Below, in pieces: positions 1-11,558 of a stretch of 64,000 bases of DNA (its first letter is position 1; the number at the start of each line of letters is the position of its first letter). The notes under the pieces were generated by a model. The model had not been told where the DNA came from. It worked only from the letters and a program-made list of their open reading frames with translations, and made no database searches. This stretch comes from Myrica gale (lineage: Eukaryota; Streptophyta; Magnoliopsida; Fagales; Myricaceae), in the NCBI GenBank assembly GCA_963930655.1, contig OZ005600.1, forward strand, positions 7,629,501 through 7,693,500. The letters run 5' to 3'. The position numbers and the translations under genes were made by a program.

Positions 1-102
1 TATAACATAATCTTAAAACCTTTTTTCTATTTTAATTGAAGACAAATATTTGTAAAAGAGGTTGTAACTGTTTACAAAAAAAATAAAAAGAGGCTGTAAC
101 TG

Positions 103-190
103 GGATTGGGCTCCTCTGCAATACCTAGGGTATTGCATGAGGAGCAATTCATCCAATTTCATCCATTCGATTCAAATGGAGGGTCATAAC
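103..190 (+). repeat. Left terminal inverted repeat of the MULE
   Basis: About 88 bp. It matches the reverse complement of about 3194-3276 with a few substitutions and one small indel (extra tccaattt-like bases on the left copy). It contains the palindrome gctcctctgcaatacc / gggtattgcatgaggagc. Confidence 0.85.
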
Positions 191-639
191 TCTGACACGT
201 CAGCTAGTTGCGTAAAAATTTGAAAACCAAGTGAATTGTTATGCTAACGGGAAACGGAGCTCTAACGCCAACTTTTATTATTTTTTGTTTGTTTTAGTGT
301 CCCTCATTTGGCTTGTTCTCCAAGCAGAAACCTCTATGGACTTGGTCCTTCTACCTAAGGAAAAAGTCGGTGAAACTCGGAATCTGAATGTTGTCAAGAA
401 TGAGAATGCCAAGGCCAAATACACAAAATGATCCACACTTGAGAAGAAATATCAAGTAAAAACCTCCATTTTTGTGAACTGTAGAAAGCAACTCGGATAA
501 AAATGCAAAATATTCAGGAGAGTTTCACCTTCCAATGGAGTAGTGAACCCGGATATATGCTTCCACATAGTTTGTGCTATTTCTCGCTTCCAATGGACAT
601 AGAGAATTGAGGGGTGAACAACCTAATTTAGACCCAACA

Positions 640-1900
640 ATGCGAAAAATACCTAGAGGGGGTGAATAGGTATATTTAAAAAATATTAAATAACTTTTTT
701 TAAAAAAAAATACTTAAAACATATTTTCAATAAAATGAACTCAACCACAATGTTAATAATATTCAAAGACCTAATTAACGATCAGATATGAATATATGAA
801 CATAAAACCAAGAAAACTCGAATCTGTAAAATAGAGGAATCTGAAGAAACTGTAAGTGACTCTGAAGAAACTACAACTGGCAGAAACTAAATATTCAGAT
901 TAACTCAATCAATTAAAACACAATCATCTGAACAATCTTACTGAAAATCAGATTCTCACTAAGACACTTACCAACCAGATCAGTGAGTGATGATTGACAA
1001 ATCTCAAGAATGAATACTTACAACACAAATAGCATACTTTGTTAGTAAAAGAATAAATAATCAAATCAAGAGCTATAAAAGAAACGTAACACCGAAAATG
1101 GTTACGAAGAGAAACTCCCTAAGGAATGTCCTTAAGGAGAAAAACTATCCGGTCCCGTAGGCCGTTCGAATCCACTAGTTTCCAATTGATTATAACGTGA
1201 TCTATTGAAGCGACTAACCTAGCCTATCAACAACACTTGAATCATACATGATTTACAGTAAATCGAATCTCTAAGCCCAACAAGGAAACCATGATCTCGA
1301 CCGACACTTAATCTCTATGCACAAACCTTGTGCAATCAAGGGTCACGGCTGAAACCTTCAGCCACTCCAATTCAGAACTTCTGAATCTTTAACTTCAACG
1401 AAGTTGAATGGGGAACACGGGGATCGAATCTAAACTCTCATCATATACTCAATCTTCATTAAAGAAGCTCTTCACGAAAATCAGCGAATAACCATCAAGA
1501 AAGAGACAAAACAGATGAATAATCTCTTGAAGCCACTCAATCTTAAAGCTCTATGAATCTCGAACGAAGGAATGAAAAACTCGCGTAAAGTGCACAACTG
1601 AAAAACACAGATCTATTTTAATCCACGCGTGAGCTTCAAAACCCAATTCAACTCCTTTCTAACTTCTTCTGGAACAAGAGAAAATGACAAGAATGCCCTT
1701 AATGAAGACTCTAGGGCATCATGCGTCCAACTCTTCATTTTCTTCTTCTAAAAACACCACAAAGGACAAAAGAGCCCTTAATAAAGATAGACACGTAAGC
1801 ATGCCAAACAATTGTCGTAACAAGGGGAAAACAAAATAAGATCGTCACGTATATTTTTGACAATCCCACCTAAACTTCAAGCTTTAGGGTTCGCCATTAA
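640..1900. repeat. Repeat-like segment inside the MULE, origin not identified
   Basis: This AT-rich stretch begins with a run resembling common plant repeat sequence (aatacctagagggggtgaat) and holds no open frame of useful length. It lies inside the MULE, so it was either carried in or inserted later. No boundary repeats were found for it. Confidence 0.35.
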
Positions 1901-2130
1901 CCACAATCCCTTTTACTCAACATCATTTAATAATTCATCATTAAGTATGTAAACATGAATCTAATTTAACAACATGAAAATGAATTGCAAGTCTATTGCC
2001 TGGCAAATGCCATACCCTCATCTACCAATGTACTCACTAGTACACGGACATGATTCCTGCTTTTGGCAGGCAGATCCACACAGATGCACATTTGGATCAA
2101 TTCATTTATTTGTCCATGAAAGAAACAAAT

Positions 2131-2541
2131 TGTGACACCCCGAGTTGTGTGATTTATCTACATATTATTTCTTTATGATATTTTCTATTAACAAATGCGG
2201 CTTATGTATTATTTTGCTTAATCTTCAATTATTTTCAGCTTATTGCCGAATATAAAATACGAGATTATACTTTTGAACATTTTTCCATCATCCTTCTTTG
2301 TTTTCTTATATACAATTCTAATGAGTTTCTTGTTTATGTTATTTAAATTATCTTCCTTTTTATTATTGTGAAGTTTATATACATATTTTCTTTGTGTTTT
2401 ACACTTATATTCATAAGGGTATCGAGTTAGACAGGGTACCAGGGCTGATAGGGTATTTCGGTGATCAGGGGTAAAACTGTAATTACTAGGTAGTTATGTC
2501 AAATCTGGTCGAGGGGGTAAGTACCTGCACGGGGCGTGACA
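2131..2541 (+). mobile_element. Solo LTR nested in the MULE
   Basis: The 411-bp segment starts tgtgacaccccgag and ends ggggcgtgaca, the TG...CA form of a retrotransposon LTR with short inverted tips. It is flanked on both sides by the 5-bp direct repeat caaat (2126-2130 and 2542-2546). No internal retrotransposon sequence adjoins it, so it is a solo LTR left by recombination between the two LTRs of a full element. The tips resemble Ty3/Gypsy LTRs. The superfamily assignment is an inference. Confidence 0.82.
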
Positions 2542-3193
2542 CAAATTGATTTGTACAAATAAGAATGCGATCACCAGTCTAATGGTGCACTCCATTCTAC
2601 TATCTTTTTTCTTCTCTTTCCATATTGAATTCTCCCTTCTATAAATTTTCCTCTCTTTACAGCCTAATTCCACTAGCTAGTGCTGTTGAAATTTCGTGTG
2701 TACGAATGCAGAAGCAGATTTTTCATAACAAAATCTTGATGACAGACATCTTGCACTCTTGACAATTCTTTATCCAACTCAGATTGTAGAGACCAAACTT
2801 GGAATCTGTATGCACACATAATCCTGAGTCACAAATATCCCAAGAATTTAAACCATACAGACGTGTGCACAAGTGTCATAGGGTCCAAGTCTTTGGATGT
2901 TTTAAAGTTGATAATCCCAATCCTACAAAGAAGCCCCAATTTATTTCAAGAGAGACGTTGGCATAAAGTAGAAAAGATACGGGACATACTAACTATCCCC
3001 AAGCAACACCAGAGACAATTTCAAGTGATGTGGATTGATATAAGCAACACATAATAGGCAGAGATGCTCACCTCCTAACAGCTTAAAGTTTGCTCACTGC
3101 CTGCTTGATTTCGCCCAGAAGACCCCTTCTTTCTGGTTGAGTGATTCTCTGAAACGGTTTTTAAACCCTTTGAGCCAAACGAGGATATTGTAA

Positions 3194-3276
3194 ATGAAGT
3201 TATGACCCTCCATTTGAATCGAATGGCTGAATTGCTCCTCATGCAATACCCTAGGTATTGCAGAGGAGCCCGGTCC
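3194..3276 (-). repeat. Right terminal inverted repeat of the MULE
   Basis: Inverted copy of the left repeat. It ends in ggtcc and is followed directly by the 9-bp duplication ctgtaactg (3277-3285). Confidence 0.85.
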
Positions 3277-3285
3277 CTGTAACTG

Positions 3286-6200
3286 AGGGTCAATTACCAA
3301 AATATACAGTACGATAATCCTGTCACAAAAGAATAATTGATTTGTTAGAGATTGGCACGACCAATAACGAACAGACAGATATTTACGAAATTGAAATCCC
3401 GTCAATTTTGCAGTCCTTCCTCCCGCCGAAAGACAATTCAAGTCACACTCTCCATACTCTGGAACTGAGTTCCAAAAATCCCTCTCTCTCTCTCTCTCTC
3501 TGGCGATTCGGCAGACGAGAGTCTCCGCTTTTTACCCAAAGAATCGGAAATGTTAATCTCTCAGTAGCTTCAAAAGTCAGGTACAAATTGTTCAAATATC
3601 GGTTCAGATCAATTGCTATGTTTTCTTAGCTCGTTTGGGTGCCCTGTATGTAGCGCTAATCCCACCCTAGGGTTTTATTTATCCCTTTCCTTTATACTTT
3701 CTGTCTGTTTTCTCTCTTCTTCAGTTTCTGAATTGAAGAATCATATCAAATCTGGCATTTAGGGTTGCTTTACTTACTCTTTGTCACCTCTGTCGGAGCC
3801 CTGCAATTGTTGTGATCTCCAATTTGCGAAGGTAGGGATTGGAACGTATTCTTTGTCTTGGTTTATGCTCCCTAGTGATTGCTTTATTTACTCGAGTGGT
3901 ATTTCTTACTTTCCAAATCCGTTTTCCGGTTAAAAGCACATAAATCATTCCTAGTCCTGAAAAATCATTGACAAGTAATTAGGTCCATTACCTCTGTTTT
4001 CCCTGTTATTCTCGAGAGGAAGTAGGAAAAGCTTTTCTCTACATTGGGGAAATCTCCTTAGGAGTTCTCAGCTTTGTCGATTTGATGTCATGGTTACATT
4101 TATTTTTCTTTATTTGTGTTGACTTATACTTGTGGAGACACTTCAGAAGATTTCAAGTCTCTAGTATGCATCAGATAAAAAATAACTATTGATCTTGCAG
4201 CTCTGTTAAATGTGTAATCCTTCACTGGTGTTGCCTATAAGTTGGATGCATAAGGTTTATAGAACAATTTGAAAAAGTGAATCCCCCAATAGGTGTTTGT
4301 TCAACTAAATTTGACAAAAATATAATCTAATGAGGGGTAATGGGCACTCTCCGTAGGATATGGTAGTTAGATTCTCAGTGTCTTTTTCTTTGCATTTGAA
4401 AGTTATTTACTAGATGCACTCTCATTTCCTTTTTGGACTCAAGGATATTTTTCATATTTTAGTGTTCTTATATCGGCTTTTAAGTTTGGATATGTTGGAT
4501 CTTAATTTTTCGTTATAAGGTTTTCTTTATTGGTTTGAACAACTGGGTCTTAATAGTCAAACCTCATCAAACCCTCTTAGACAGGTCAGTTTCTCATTGG
4601 TACAATGTGGCTCTGTAACATTTTCATAATAAACGCTCAGGAAAATTAGGGACAATGCGTACATCTATCTTCTTATTCTTATTCTTATTGTTCTCTTAGT
4701 TCTCCAGGAATTTCAATCCAATTCTGAGATGTTTCTACCTGATTATTTGCCTCTCTTTCTCTAAGGTTCAAATCTTGGAAACCCCAGAACACACATTCTT
4801 CAAATAACTTCCACAAGACTCAGAACACTAGGACAATGTTATTGATTCCCTGTTCACAGCTCAGAAAGATGCTGACCCAGGTGACCTCTGTTTCCTTTTA
4901 AGAGCATATGATCTTCATGGTGTTCGCGTGCCTACCCAAGTCAGCTCGTTCAATAGTTTTATAAGCAAGTCAAGGTCAAGAATGACCTTTGATCAAAAGA
5001 TTTAGATAAAAGGATGCTTTAGGGACACAATTGAACATTAAGATACTGCTCTTACTGTTATCCAATATCAATCAACCGTTTGTGATTCCCATCCTAATCA
5101 ACGAATGTAAGTGCTTATAAATTACTAATTTCAGCTCTGTCGGTGGTACATTCTGTCTTAATTATGTCCAAGCAATATTATTATCAGCAAACAGGATATT
5201 GAACCGAAAATATCATATAGTGGATGTTTTTTTTTCAATTCCATTGACCGACTCTTTTTTGAAACTCTACGGCAGCAGTTTACTTCTTGAATTCTCTATA
5301 TGGCACATTAATTTCATGGAAAAAGCAGGTGACGGCTGTTAGATTTGATGGCACCAACAGTGACACGAACTAAACTCCAAGATCTTCTCTTTTTAGCTGG
5401 CACAAATACTATCCTACCACTAATAATGGTCTCATTTTTTGTACTGGATTTTTTCCCTTTCCTTTTTTCCTTCCTTCATAACTTGGATAAAAGTTACCAT
5501 CATACTCTGTCGAAGTTGATTTCAAACCTTCCCCGTTTCTTTGGCTCTGCTCTTTTTTTTATTCATTTAATGCACCGACTATCGCATACGCATATTTCAT
5601 TGCGTTCTTTACTTGACTGACTTGTGCTTTATCCTTGATGGGTGCCCACCCCTGGATACTGTGATGAAGACCTGACAGTTGTTTGATATGCTATTGGATT
5701 TATTAAAAAAATCATTGGAAGCTTGATAATCTTACAACTAAATTTCATGCTAGTGTGAAGTTTTTGGTTAATAACTCCCTTTCTTCTCGATTGAGCGCTT
5801 TTTTTTTTTTTTGAGTTCACAAATGCTTTTAGTTTATGAGCAGGAAAGTCTTTGTTGAGCTGTCGACTCATTTGATAAATTATGGTTGATCTTTACTTGG
5901 TCCAATTATATTGTAAATTCACCTTTGTTCTTTCACTTTAATGATCCTCACTTTATTAGGAGTAATAAATCCTAATCAAATGAAAAATGTGCTTTTGCGC
6001 TTTATTCTTGTAGTTTCTGATGGTACAATTACACCAGGGATCCTTTCCTGAGTGCTCAAGGAATATAATTTCATATTCGATCGGATTTTTTCTCTTAGCA
6101 TATATGTTGTGTTGCGAGATTGTGATTAAACATAGGACAAAAAAATTTTGGGACCTCTATACAATCAGTTTCCTGGATAGGTAGAAGACTACCACCTGTC

Positions 6201-7787
6201 TTTTTTTACTGTTGTCGTTTGGCAAGTTGGCTCAGCCAAGAGTTCGTTGGAAATTGAAGTTCCCTAATATGTTTGCCAAGACCTTGTAAAATCACAAAAG
6301 TGAGTGCTGCCGTTGTATATTTATTTTGCTCTCTTTGAACAGAGAATAAAGTTCAATGTAGCATTTTCAGCAAAATGACAAAATGGTTATTAACTCGTGG
6401 AGTTAGTTTCCAAGTCTTTCTTACTCATAACTTCCTAATGAGACTTCTCTCTTCTGATAGAATTGGTTACTTCATTGCCACTCTAACGTAAGGATCCATG
6501 ATGTGTCATGCTTTCTTCTCAGTTACCTCACCTTAGCCTCCGTTTTCTGGTGCACAATCTTTATGTAATCACCACGCCCTGCATGAGTTTTAGTTGAAAT
6601 ATCTCATGCATTGTTTTCCTTCTGCTTAGGCATATGAAGCATCTTGTTGGAGAATTTGAAAGATTTTACTAAAAGGAAGGCCGACAGAACACAAGTAGCT
6701 CTGACTCAGAGGACGTGTTTGGAAAGTGCAGCTTATGCTTTGCTTTGGCCAGCCGTCTGCCATGGTAAGTTGTCCAACACAAGCTTAGAACAATGATTGA
6801 TTCTGATATGCCTATTGCCAATAGCATCATTTTCGGTCTTTATCCTACACCTTAGCTGGCAGAAGATGTTTACATTTCTCGGAAGAAACGGAAACATCGA
6901 ATATTCCCCATTCATTACTCTATTCTTCAAAAGTAACCCCGTTTATTTGCTTCGTGTACACTGTAGTGGGTATTCTAGCCTCCAATCTCGCTTTGGAAAA
7001 AATGGAAGTCTTTCCATATTTGGAACCTTTTGAAAGTTAATCATGTGCCGAAGCATTTCCTGCTAACTAGTGTGATCATTTCATCCCCTCCACTTTGCTC
7101 TGACTTGTCTACCTATCCCTAGGTGGGTTTGTTATTCGATTACCTAAATCCCCCTCATCAACACCTCGCTTTTTGTCAGTTTGTAGCGCCTACCAGAAGC
7201 AAGATATAAAGACTCATAAGGGGCTGATCCCCTTGACCTTGTTATCCTTGATTTGTTTTAATGGGGATGTTGGCATGATTTACCAAAAAAAAACAAAGAT
7301 ATAAAGACTCATTAAGTTATAATTTTTCGTCAACAACCACTCTTTGATATGGGAACAAAGAACAACCAAAACTAATAAGTGAGAGTGAGAGAGAGAGAGA
7401 GAGAGGGGGGGGGGAGAGAAATGTTCAACAATTGTCCAAATGGGATTACCCATTACAGGATTCCAAACTCCAAAGTACACCTCTCCTTCATCTCAATGTC
7501 TTATAACCTAAACCTCAAGGAACAAATCTACAAGTAATATCACTATCAGAAACAGGACCATACAACTGATCAAATGTACTGAAGGAGAAGAGAACAAGAG
7601 AACAACAAATCTATAATGATCAACATGGTACTGACCCCATTTATTTCTCGTGAACCCATTGACAGAGTAAAGGGGGTGCTGAACAAAATCTAGATACAAA
7701 AAAGAATGAAGAAAGGATAACAAACCCAGAAAACACAAGCCCAAATAACATCCACACAGACGAAAACAAAATACAGTGGAACATTAC
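3286..7787. other. Intergenic region without a recognised gene
   Basis: No reading frame here resembles a known protein. A CT-rich tract (3480-3502) is followed by sequence that looks like a 5' leader with a good splice donor (gcgaag/gtaggg, about 3831). Another good donor-like site lies at about 6769 (ccatg/gtaagt). A spliced non-coding transcript is possible but unproven. From about 7380 there are (GA)n and G-rich simple repeats, and 7500-7787 is the presumed 3' untranslated and downstream region of the BAG1 gene on the minus strand. Confidence 0.4.
7383..7418. repeat. (GA)n microsatellite with a G run
   Basis: Alternating GA units followed by ten G residues (ggggggggggagag). Confidence 0.8.
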
Positions 7788-9321
7788 TTACTCGAAGAAT
7801 TCCCAATTGAACTTGGGTTGGACAGGGTTATGAGTGGCTGAGATGGGAGAGGAAGTCGACGGGGGTGGAACTAGTGCAGGCATGGAATCAAATGTCTCCC
7901 ATTTGGTAGTAACAACCACCCCCGACGTCGAATGCCTAGATTGCTGCTCCGGCTGTTGTGGCTGCTGATGATTTTGCAGATGCCCAACCGAATGCCTAGG
8001 TTGCTGCTCTTCAATTGGTGATAGTCTATGCCCATTGGAATGCCTCGGTCGCTGCTCTGCACGTACTTTCCCATTTGATTGCTTCTGATGATGCTGCGTT
8101 GAATTTTGAACTCCATTGCTGGTGGCCGTGGAGGAGTTTTTAATCTTCAACATATCTAGAGTTTCAACGTACTTTTGCACTCTTCTCACCTTTTTAAACG
8201 ATCGATTAAGATTAGGAGACTGGAGACATCAATCCGACTCTTAAGTTTCACAGACACTTGACTGGGAATTCGAACAAGTTTTTTCTTTCTTTCTTTCTTT
8301 CTTTCTTTTTCTGGGTTGTAAACTTAATAAATGAGGTAGACCAGGAACAACTCATACCTGCATTTTCCTTTGCAATTTTACGTCTCCATCACCCATAATT
8401 CCATCTAATTTAAGCAACTGATTCATCAACAGCTCAGTGAGGGTAAGAACATCAGTTTCCGCGACTTTCCCACCTTTATTGATAATCGTTTCCAGAGCCG
8501 ACACCTGCTCCCAATTACCATATGAAAGATCAGTTTCCAAGAAACTAGAAATGAAACATTTACCACTTCCCGACCATGTACTGGCAATGAACTATTTTCT
8601 CGTATTTTGAAACAATACCTGGCCGGCAAGCCTATCGACCTCCAAGCTGACTTCTGAGATAGATTTCGATGCCTTCTCCATTTTAGCAGTTCGTCTCATC
8701 TCAAGATATCGTTTTTCTTGACTAATAGGGTCCTCAACTAGAACAATCTTGGACCGGTCCTTCACCCCAGCAGTGTCAAGAAAGGCATTTGAATCCCTCT
8801 CCTTGTCTTTGTATATCAGCTTTTGATCTTGATGGTGCAGCCCTGTTGGCCCCGACAACATTTTCTTCAACTCCCCTGCGACAAGAACCACGTAGAACTA
8901 ACAATTTTGACTGGTGCATTCGATTCCAATTCCAGTGTGTGTCGGTCAGATTTCTAAAAATGGAAGCCACTAAAACGAACACAGAGCAAGAGAGTTGGGA
9001 TTTTATGTTCTTCATTCAATTCCACTCTGATGAGAATATTGGTAAATAATAGGAAGGCCACTTAGAAACACGAAAGGAGTTGAGAGAGACGAATGTACCA
9101 AATGAAGCCTGAGAACTGATGTAGATTTCGTGGTAGGTTGACCCATACTTGACCCGAACTCTGATTGTCGGTGCCGGGGCCGAGTTCTGATCAGCGTCCG
9201 CATTTCGTTTCTGAACTAACATTCCTCCTGGCCTTAGCTCCCACTCAGCAGGCCCTCCTGACTCAGCATCACCACCATTCATCGGTCCCACCCCTGTGGT
9301 CTTAGTCTTCATTCTCATCAT
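7788..9321 (-). CDS. BAG1: BAG family molecular chaperone regulator 1-like
   Basis: Co-chaperone that binds the Hsp70/Hsc70 ATPase domain through its BAG domain and acts as a nucleotide-exchange factor; the ubiquitin-like domain is thought to link Hsp70 clients to the proteasome. Exons on the minus strand: 9321-9099, 8875-8619, 8504-8358, 8189-7788. All introns are GT-AG and the phases join exactly, giving 342 residues, the length I recall for Arabidopsis BAG1. In order: a Gly-rich N-terminus ending RPGGMLVQKRN; a ubiquitin-like domain (about 50-125) with ISSQASF / GELKKMLSGPTGLHHQDQKL; the BAG domain (about 130-215) with SLEVDRLAGQ and ELLMNQLLKLDGI; a Gln/His-rich linker; and the conserved tail KFNWEFFE. 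The start chosen is the first Met of the frame (MMRMK), as in relatives. The name within the BAG1-4 group rests on remembered similarity and length. Confidence 0.93.
8281..8307. repeat. (CTTT)n microsatellite in BAG1 intron 3
   Basis: Tandem ttct/cttt units in the intron between exons 3 and 4 (8190-8357). Confidence 0.75.
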
Positions 9322-10060
9322 CTTCAGCCGCCGCCTCCTTTTTTAGCTTTTCCAGAGAAATGAACGAAGAAACTCAGATCTCCGAGAGCTGTGGTTTCCG
9401 GGAGTCTTGAGTCCAAAATCAGGATACCCAATTGAGATGAAGGTTGTTGGACTCCCTTTTCGGATCCTCTGACCCCAGCATTACACGAGTCCAGTCCCAA
9501 CAGACAACAAACACGCGTAAAGAGAGCAAAATTATGTCTGACAGGAGAAAGAGGCGGAAGAGAAACTTCAACTTTCTGTTTCTCTGTCTTCGCACAATCA
9601 CTGGCGTCTTACATAAGAAAAAATCGAACCCCTCAATCTTACTTCCCAAGAAAGCCACACAAAAGATCGCAGGCCGGCGACAAGAACCGGTTGCAACCCA
9701 AAAATCTAGGACCTGCCGTAGCTCGAAGAATAGATCTCTTCGGAAAAAATGTACTCGACTAGCTCTGGATTTTCTGGTCCAAAAAATGTTGTTCTCCTGA
9801 AAAATCGAAGCCCAGGAATCTGAAACCTGCGATTTTTCCGGAGAATGAACTGGATAAACCAATGCGAGATCAAAATGCAGAGGAACAAAATGTCTAAGTT
9901 TGAATAAATTCACGCTCTCTCTCTCTCCTTCTTCTTGTTCTGGAAAACTCGGGGAAGAAGAGAAAGGGAGAAGAAAATGAAAACAAATATTAAAAACGAG
10001 TGGACAGCTAACTCAGTTGCTGTGACCTAAATATATAAATATTTATAAAGCAATAATTAT
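9322..10060 (-). promoter_or_regulatory. BAG1 leader and core promoter region
   Basis: Upstream of the BAG1 start on the minus strand there is a CT/GA-rich leader (GA-rich on this strand, about 9910-9980). A TATA-like stretch (tataaatatttatatat on the minus strand, about 10030-10047) would put transcription start near 10010. This implies a leader of about 690 nt. It contains upstream ATGs on the minus strand, including one opening a 164-codon frame at 9913. The start site is an inference. Confidence 0.4.
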
Positions 10061-10235
10061 TTCTAAATTATTGGTTTGTTTAAAATAAAAATAAATTAAG
10101 GGAAAGAAGCTACGAAAGCCGCCAAGGGTTAAAAATCGAAAGTGGAAACTTGGGTCTTTCACCTATCTCAGAGCAAGTACAAAGGGTACCTGCCGATTTA
10201 ATGAAACCGCAATGGGACTGCCTCTATATGAATGG

Positions 10236-10241
10236 CACGTG
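10236..10241. promoter_or_regulatory. G-box (CACGTG), BAG1 upstream region
   Basis: Palindromic CACGTG in context ggcacgtgtc, the core of G-box/ABRE elements bound by bZIP and bHLH factors. It lies about 0.9 kb upstream of the BAG1 ATG. A second copy is at 10501-10506 (gcacgtgtgcc). Confidence 0.45.
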
Positions 10242-10506
10242 TCAAATAAAAGGGTACTTTAGGAATTAAATGAGACCCAATCATTGTCCTGTTAATTGTA
10301 TGCACGGTTAGTGAGAACCGCGGCAGGTCAAAGCGATTAGCGCGGTGTTATGTACGTGGCAGTTGGTTTACTTAAAGCAGTCCTAAACAGTGGGTTTGCC
10401 TCCCTTTAACATCTTGGCTTAAAGTAAATAAAATTCTTGTCTTCTTTTCCTTTGGGCTTACAGCCCCCATCTGTTTCTCTTTCACCCAACTTAAACCTCG
10501 CACGTG

Positions 10507-11398
10507 TGCCACTTTCTCAATCTAGTGATCATTTTTACCGCGAAGTTTAACTCGGAAGAAGAAGCTGCTTTTACTTTTATGCCCACCTCTAATTTTATCA
10601 ATTTCAATTTAATTGGACTTTCTTAACGTACCCCTCTCTCTCTATCTCTCTTAGAGAAGGACAAGCACTACTTACCATTAAAATAAACGATATAATCTAT
10701 ATATATATATATAAACATAAACTAGTTCATCTATTATTTCTTACTTCATATTTCTTCTTGTTATAATGTATCTCGTGATTCGCTGAATGATTACTAAATT
10801 ATTATTGAACTAAAGACAAATTAAAAACTTTAAATAAAAAGAAAAAATATCATTGTCCATCCCATAAGTATATTCCAATTGCATTTGCGCTCCCTAACTT
10901 TCAAAGTTGCGATTTACGTCATCTTAGTAGTTAGTATGAAATATTTACAATATTTACCCACAGTCGAATTTTCCGTTAAACTTAACATAATTCAAAATTA
11001 AAATGACTGAAATGTCCTCAAAAATAATTTCAAAAAATAAATAAATACTTGATAAATAAATTAAAAATATATACCTATTGGATTAGAGGCACATACATCA
11101 TTATGGAGGAAGTAGATGAGAAGATAAAGATGGTGTTTGATTGTAAAAATATTTGGGTATTAGAGTTTGTGAAAAAATGAAAATAGAGATGATTTAAATA
11201 ATTTTTTATATTTATTTATAGTGAAGACTGAAGAGTTATAATCTGACAGGAGGAGAGAATTTTAGAGAGATATTTTATTATGATGAAAATTTTAGAGAAT
11301 AAAATTGTTGAATGTCAAACATTCTAAAAAAAAATTAGATGATAGAATTGTTTGATGTCAAACATTATAAAAATATTGGACCATGTCAAACTCTACCC
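10507..11398. other. AT-rich intergenic DNA
   Basis: No gene seen. An (AT)n run lies near 10697-10712. The stretch 11130-11398 looks like a degenerate MITE: gatggtgtttgattgtaaaaa near 11128 and an inverted relative near 11380, with an internal partly repeated unit (gttgaatgtcaaacatt / gtttgatgtcaaacatt). Confidence 0.35.
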
Positions 11399-11558
11399 CT
11401 TTTTTTTTCTCGATAACGAGATGGGGAGTAGATCAAACCTCTCGATAACGAGTGGGGAGTAGATCAAACCTGCAACTAGCGAGGGTCAACCCGAGATCGA
11501 ACCCTCTCCTTGAAGAGAGTGACAATCGAACTATTAGTTCTCTGGCACGTCACTCTAC
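11399..11558 (-). mobile_element. SINE-like retroposon
   Basis: On the minus strand this reads as a tRNA-derived retroposon. There is an A-box-like segment near the start (gaactaatagttcgattgtc), a B-box-like gggttcgatctcggg and a terminal A run (seen as T9 at 11399-11409). The short repeat actctacc lies on both sides and may be the target duplication. The tail end contains a two-copy tandem duplication (ctcgataacga...gtagatcaaacct). It resembles the repeat at 32012-32150 (shared tgcagg and ctccccac blocks). Confidence 0.5.

Larger units (their letters stand above)
103..3276. mobile_element. Non-autonomous Mutator-like element (MULE), 3.17 kb
   Basis: The two ends are inverted copies of an approximately 88-bp terminal repeat. 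The left copy starts ggattgggctcctctgc at 103 and the right copy, read in reverse, starts ggaccgggctcctctgc at 3276. Identical 9-bp direct repeats, ctgtaactg, flank the element at 94-102 and 3277-3285. A 9-bp target duplication with long inverted repeats is the signature of the Mutator superfamily. Each terminal repeat also contains a near-perfect internal palindrome of about 36 bp (left copy about 110-145). No transposase reading frame was seen inside, so the element is inferred to be non-autonomous. The interior carries a repeat-like segment (about 640-1900, including the run ctagagggggtgaataggta) and a solo LTR. The inner TE pieces make the interior composite. Confidence 0.85.

Noticed and set aside
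1150..1180. tRNA-like B box (ccgttcgaatccac)
   Set aside because: No A box or cloverleaf could be built around it.
5655..5720. Possible C/D box snoRNA (tgtgatgaagacctgacag)
   Set aside because: The C box and CTGA are too close together, and no terminal stem or second D box at the right distance was found.
7871..8116. 81-codon minus frame within BAG1 exon 4
   Set aside because: Shadow of the true BAG1 frame.
9419..9913. 164-codon minus-strand frame upstream of BAG1
   Set aside because: Lies in the inferred BAG1 leader, resembles no protein and is out of the BAG1 frame; treated as leader sequence.
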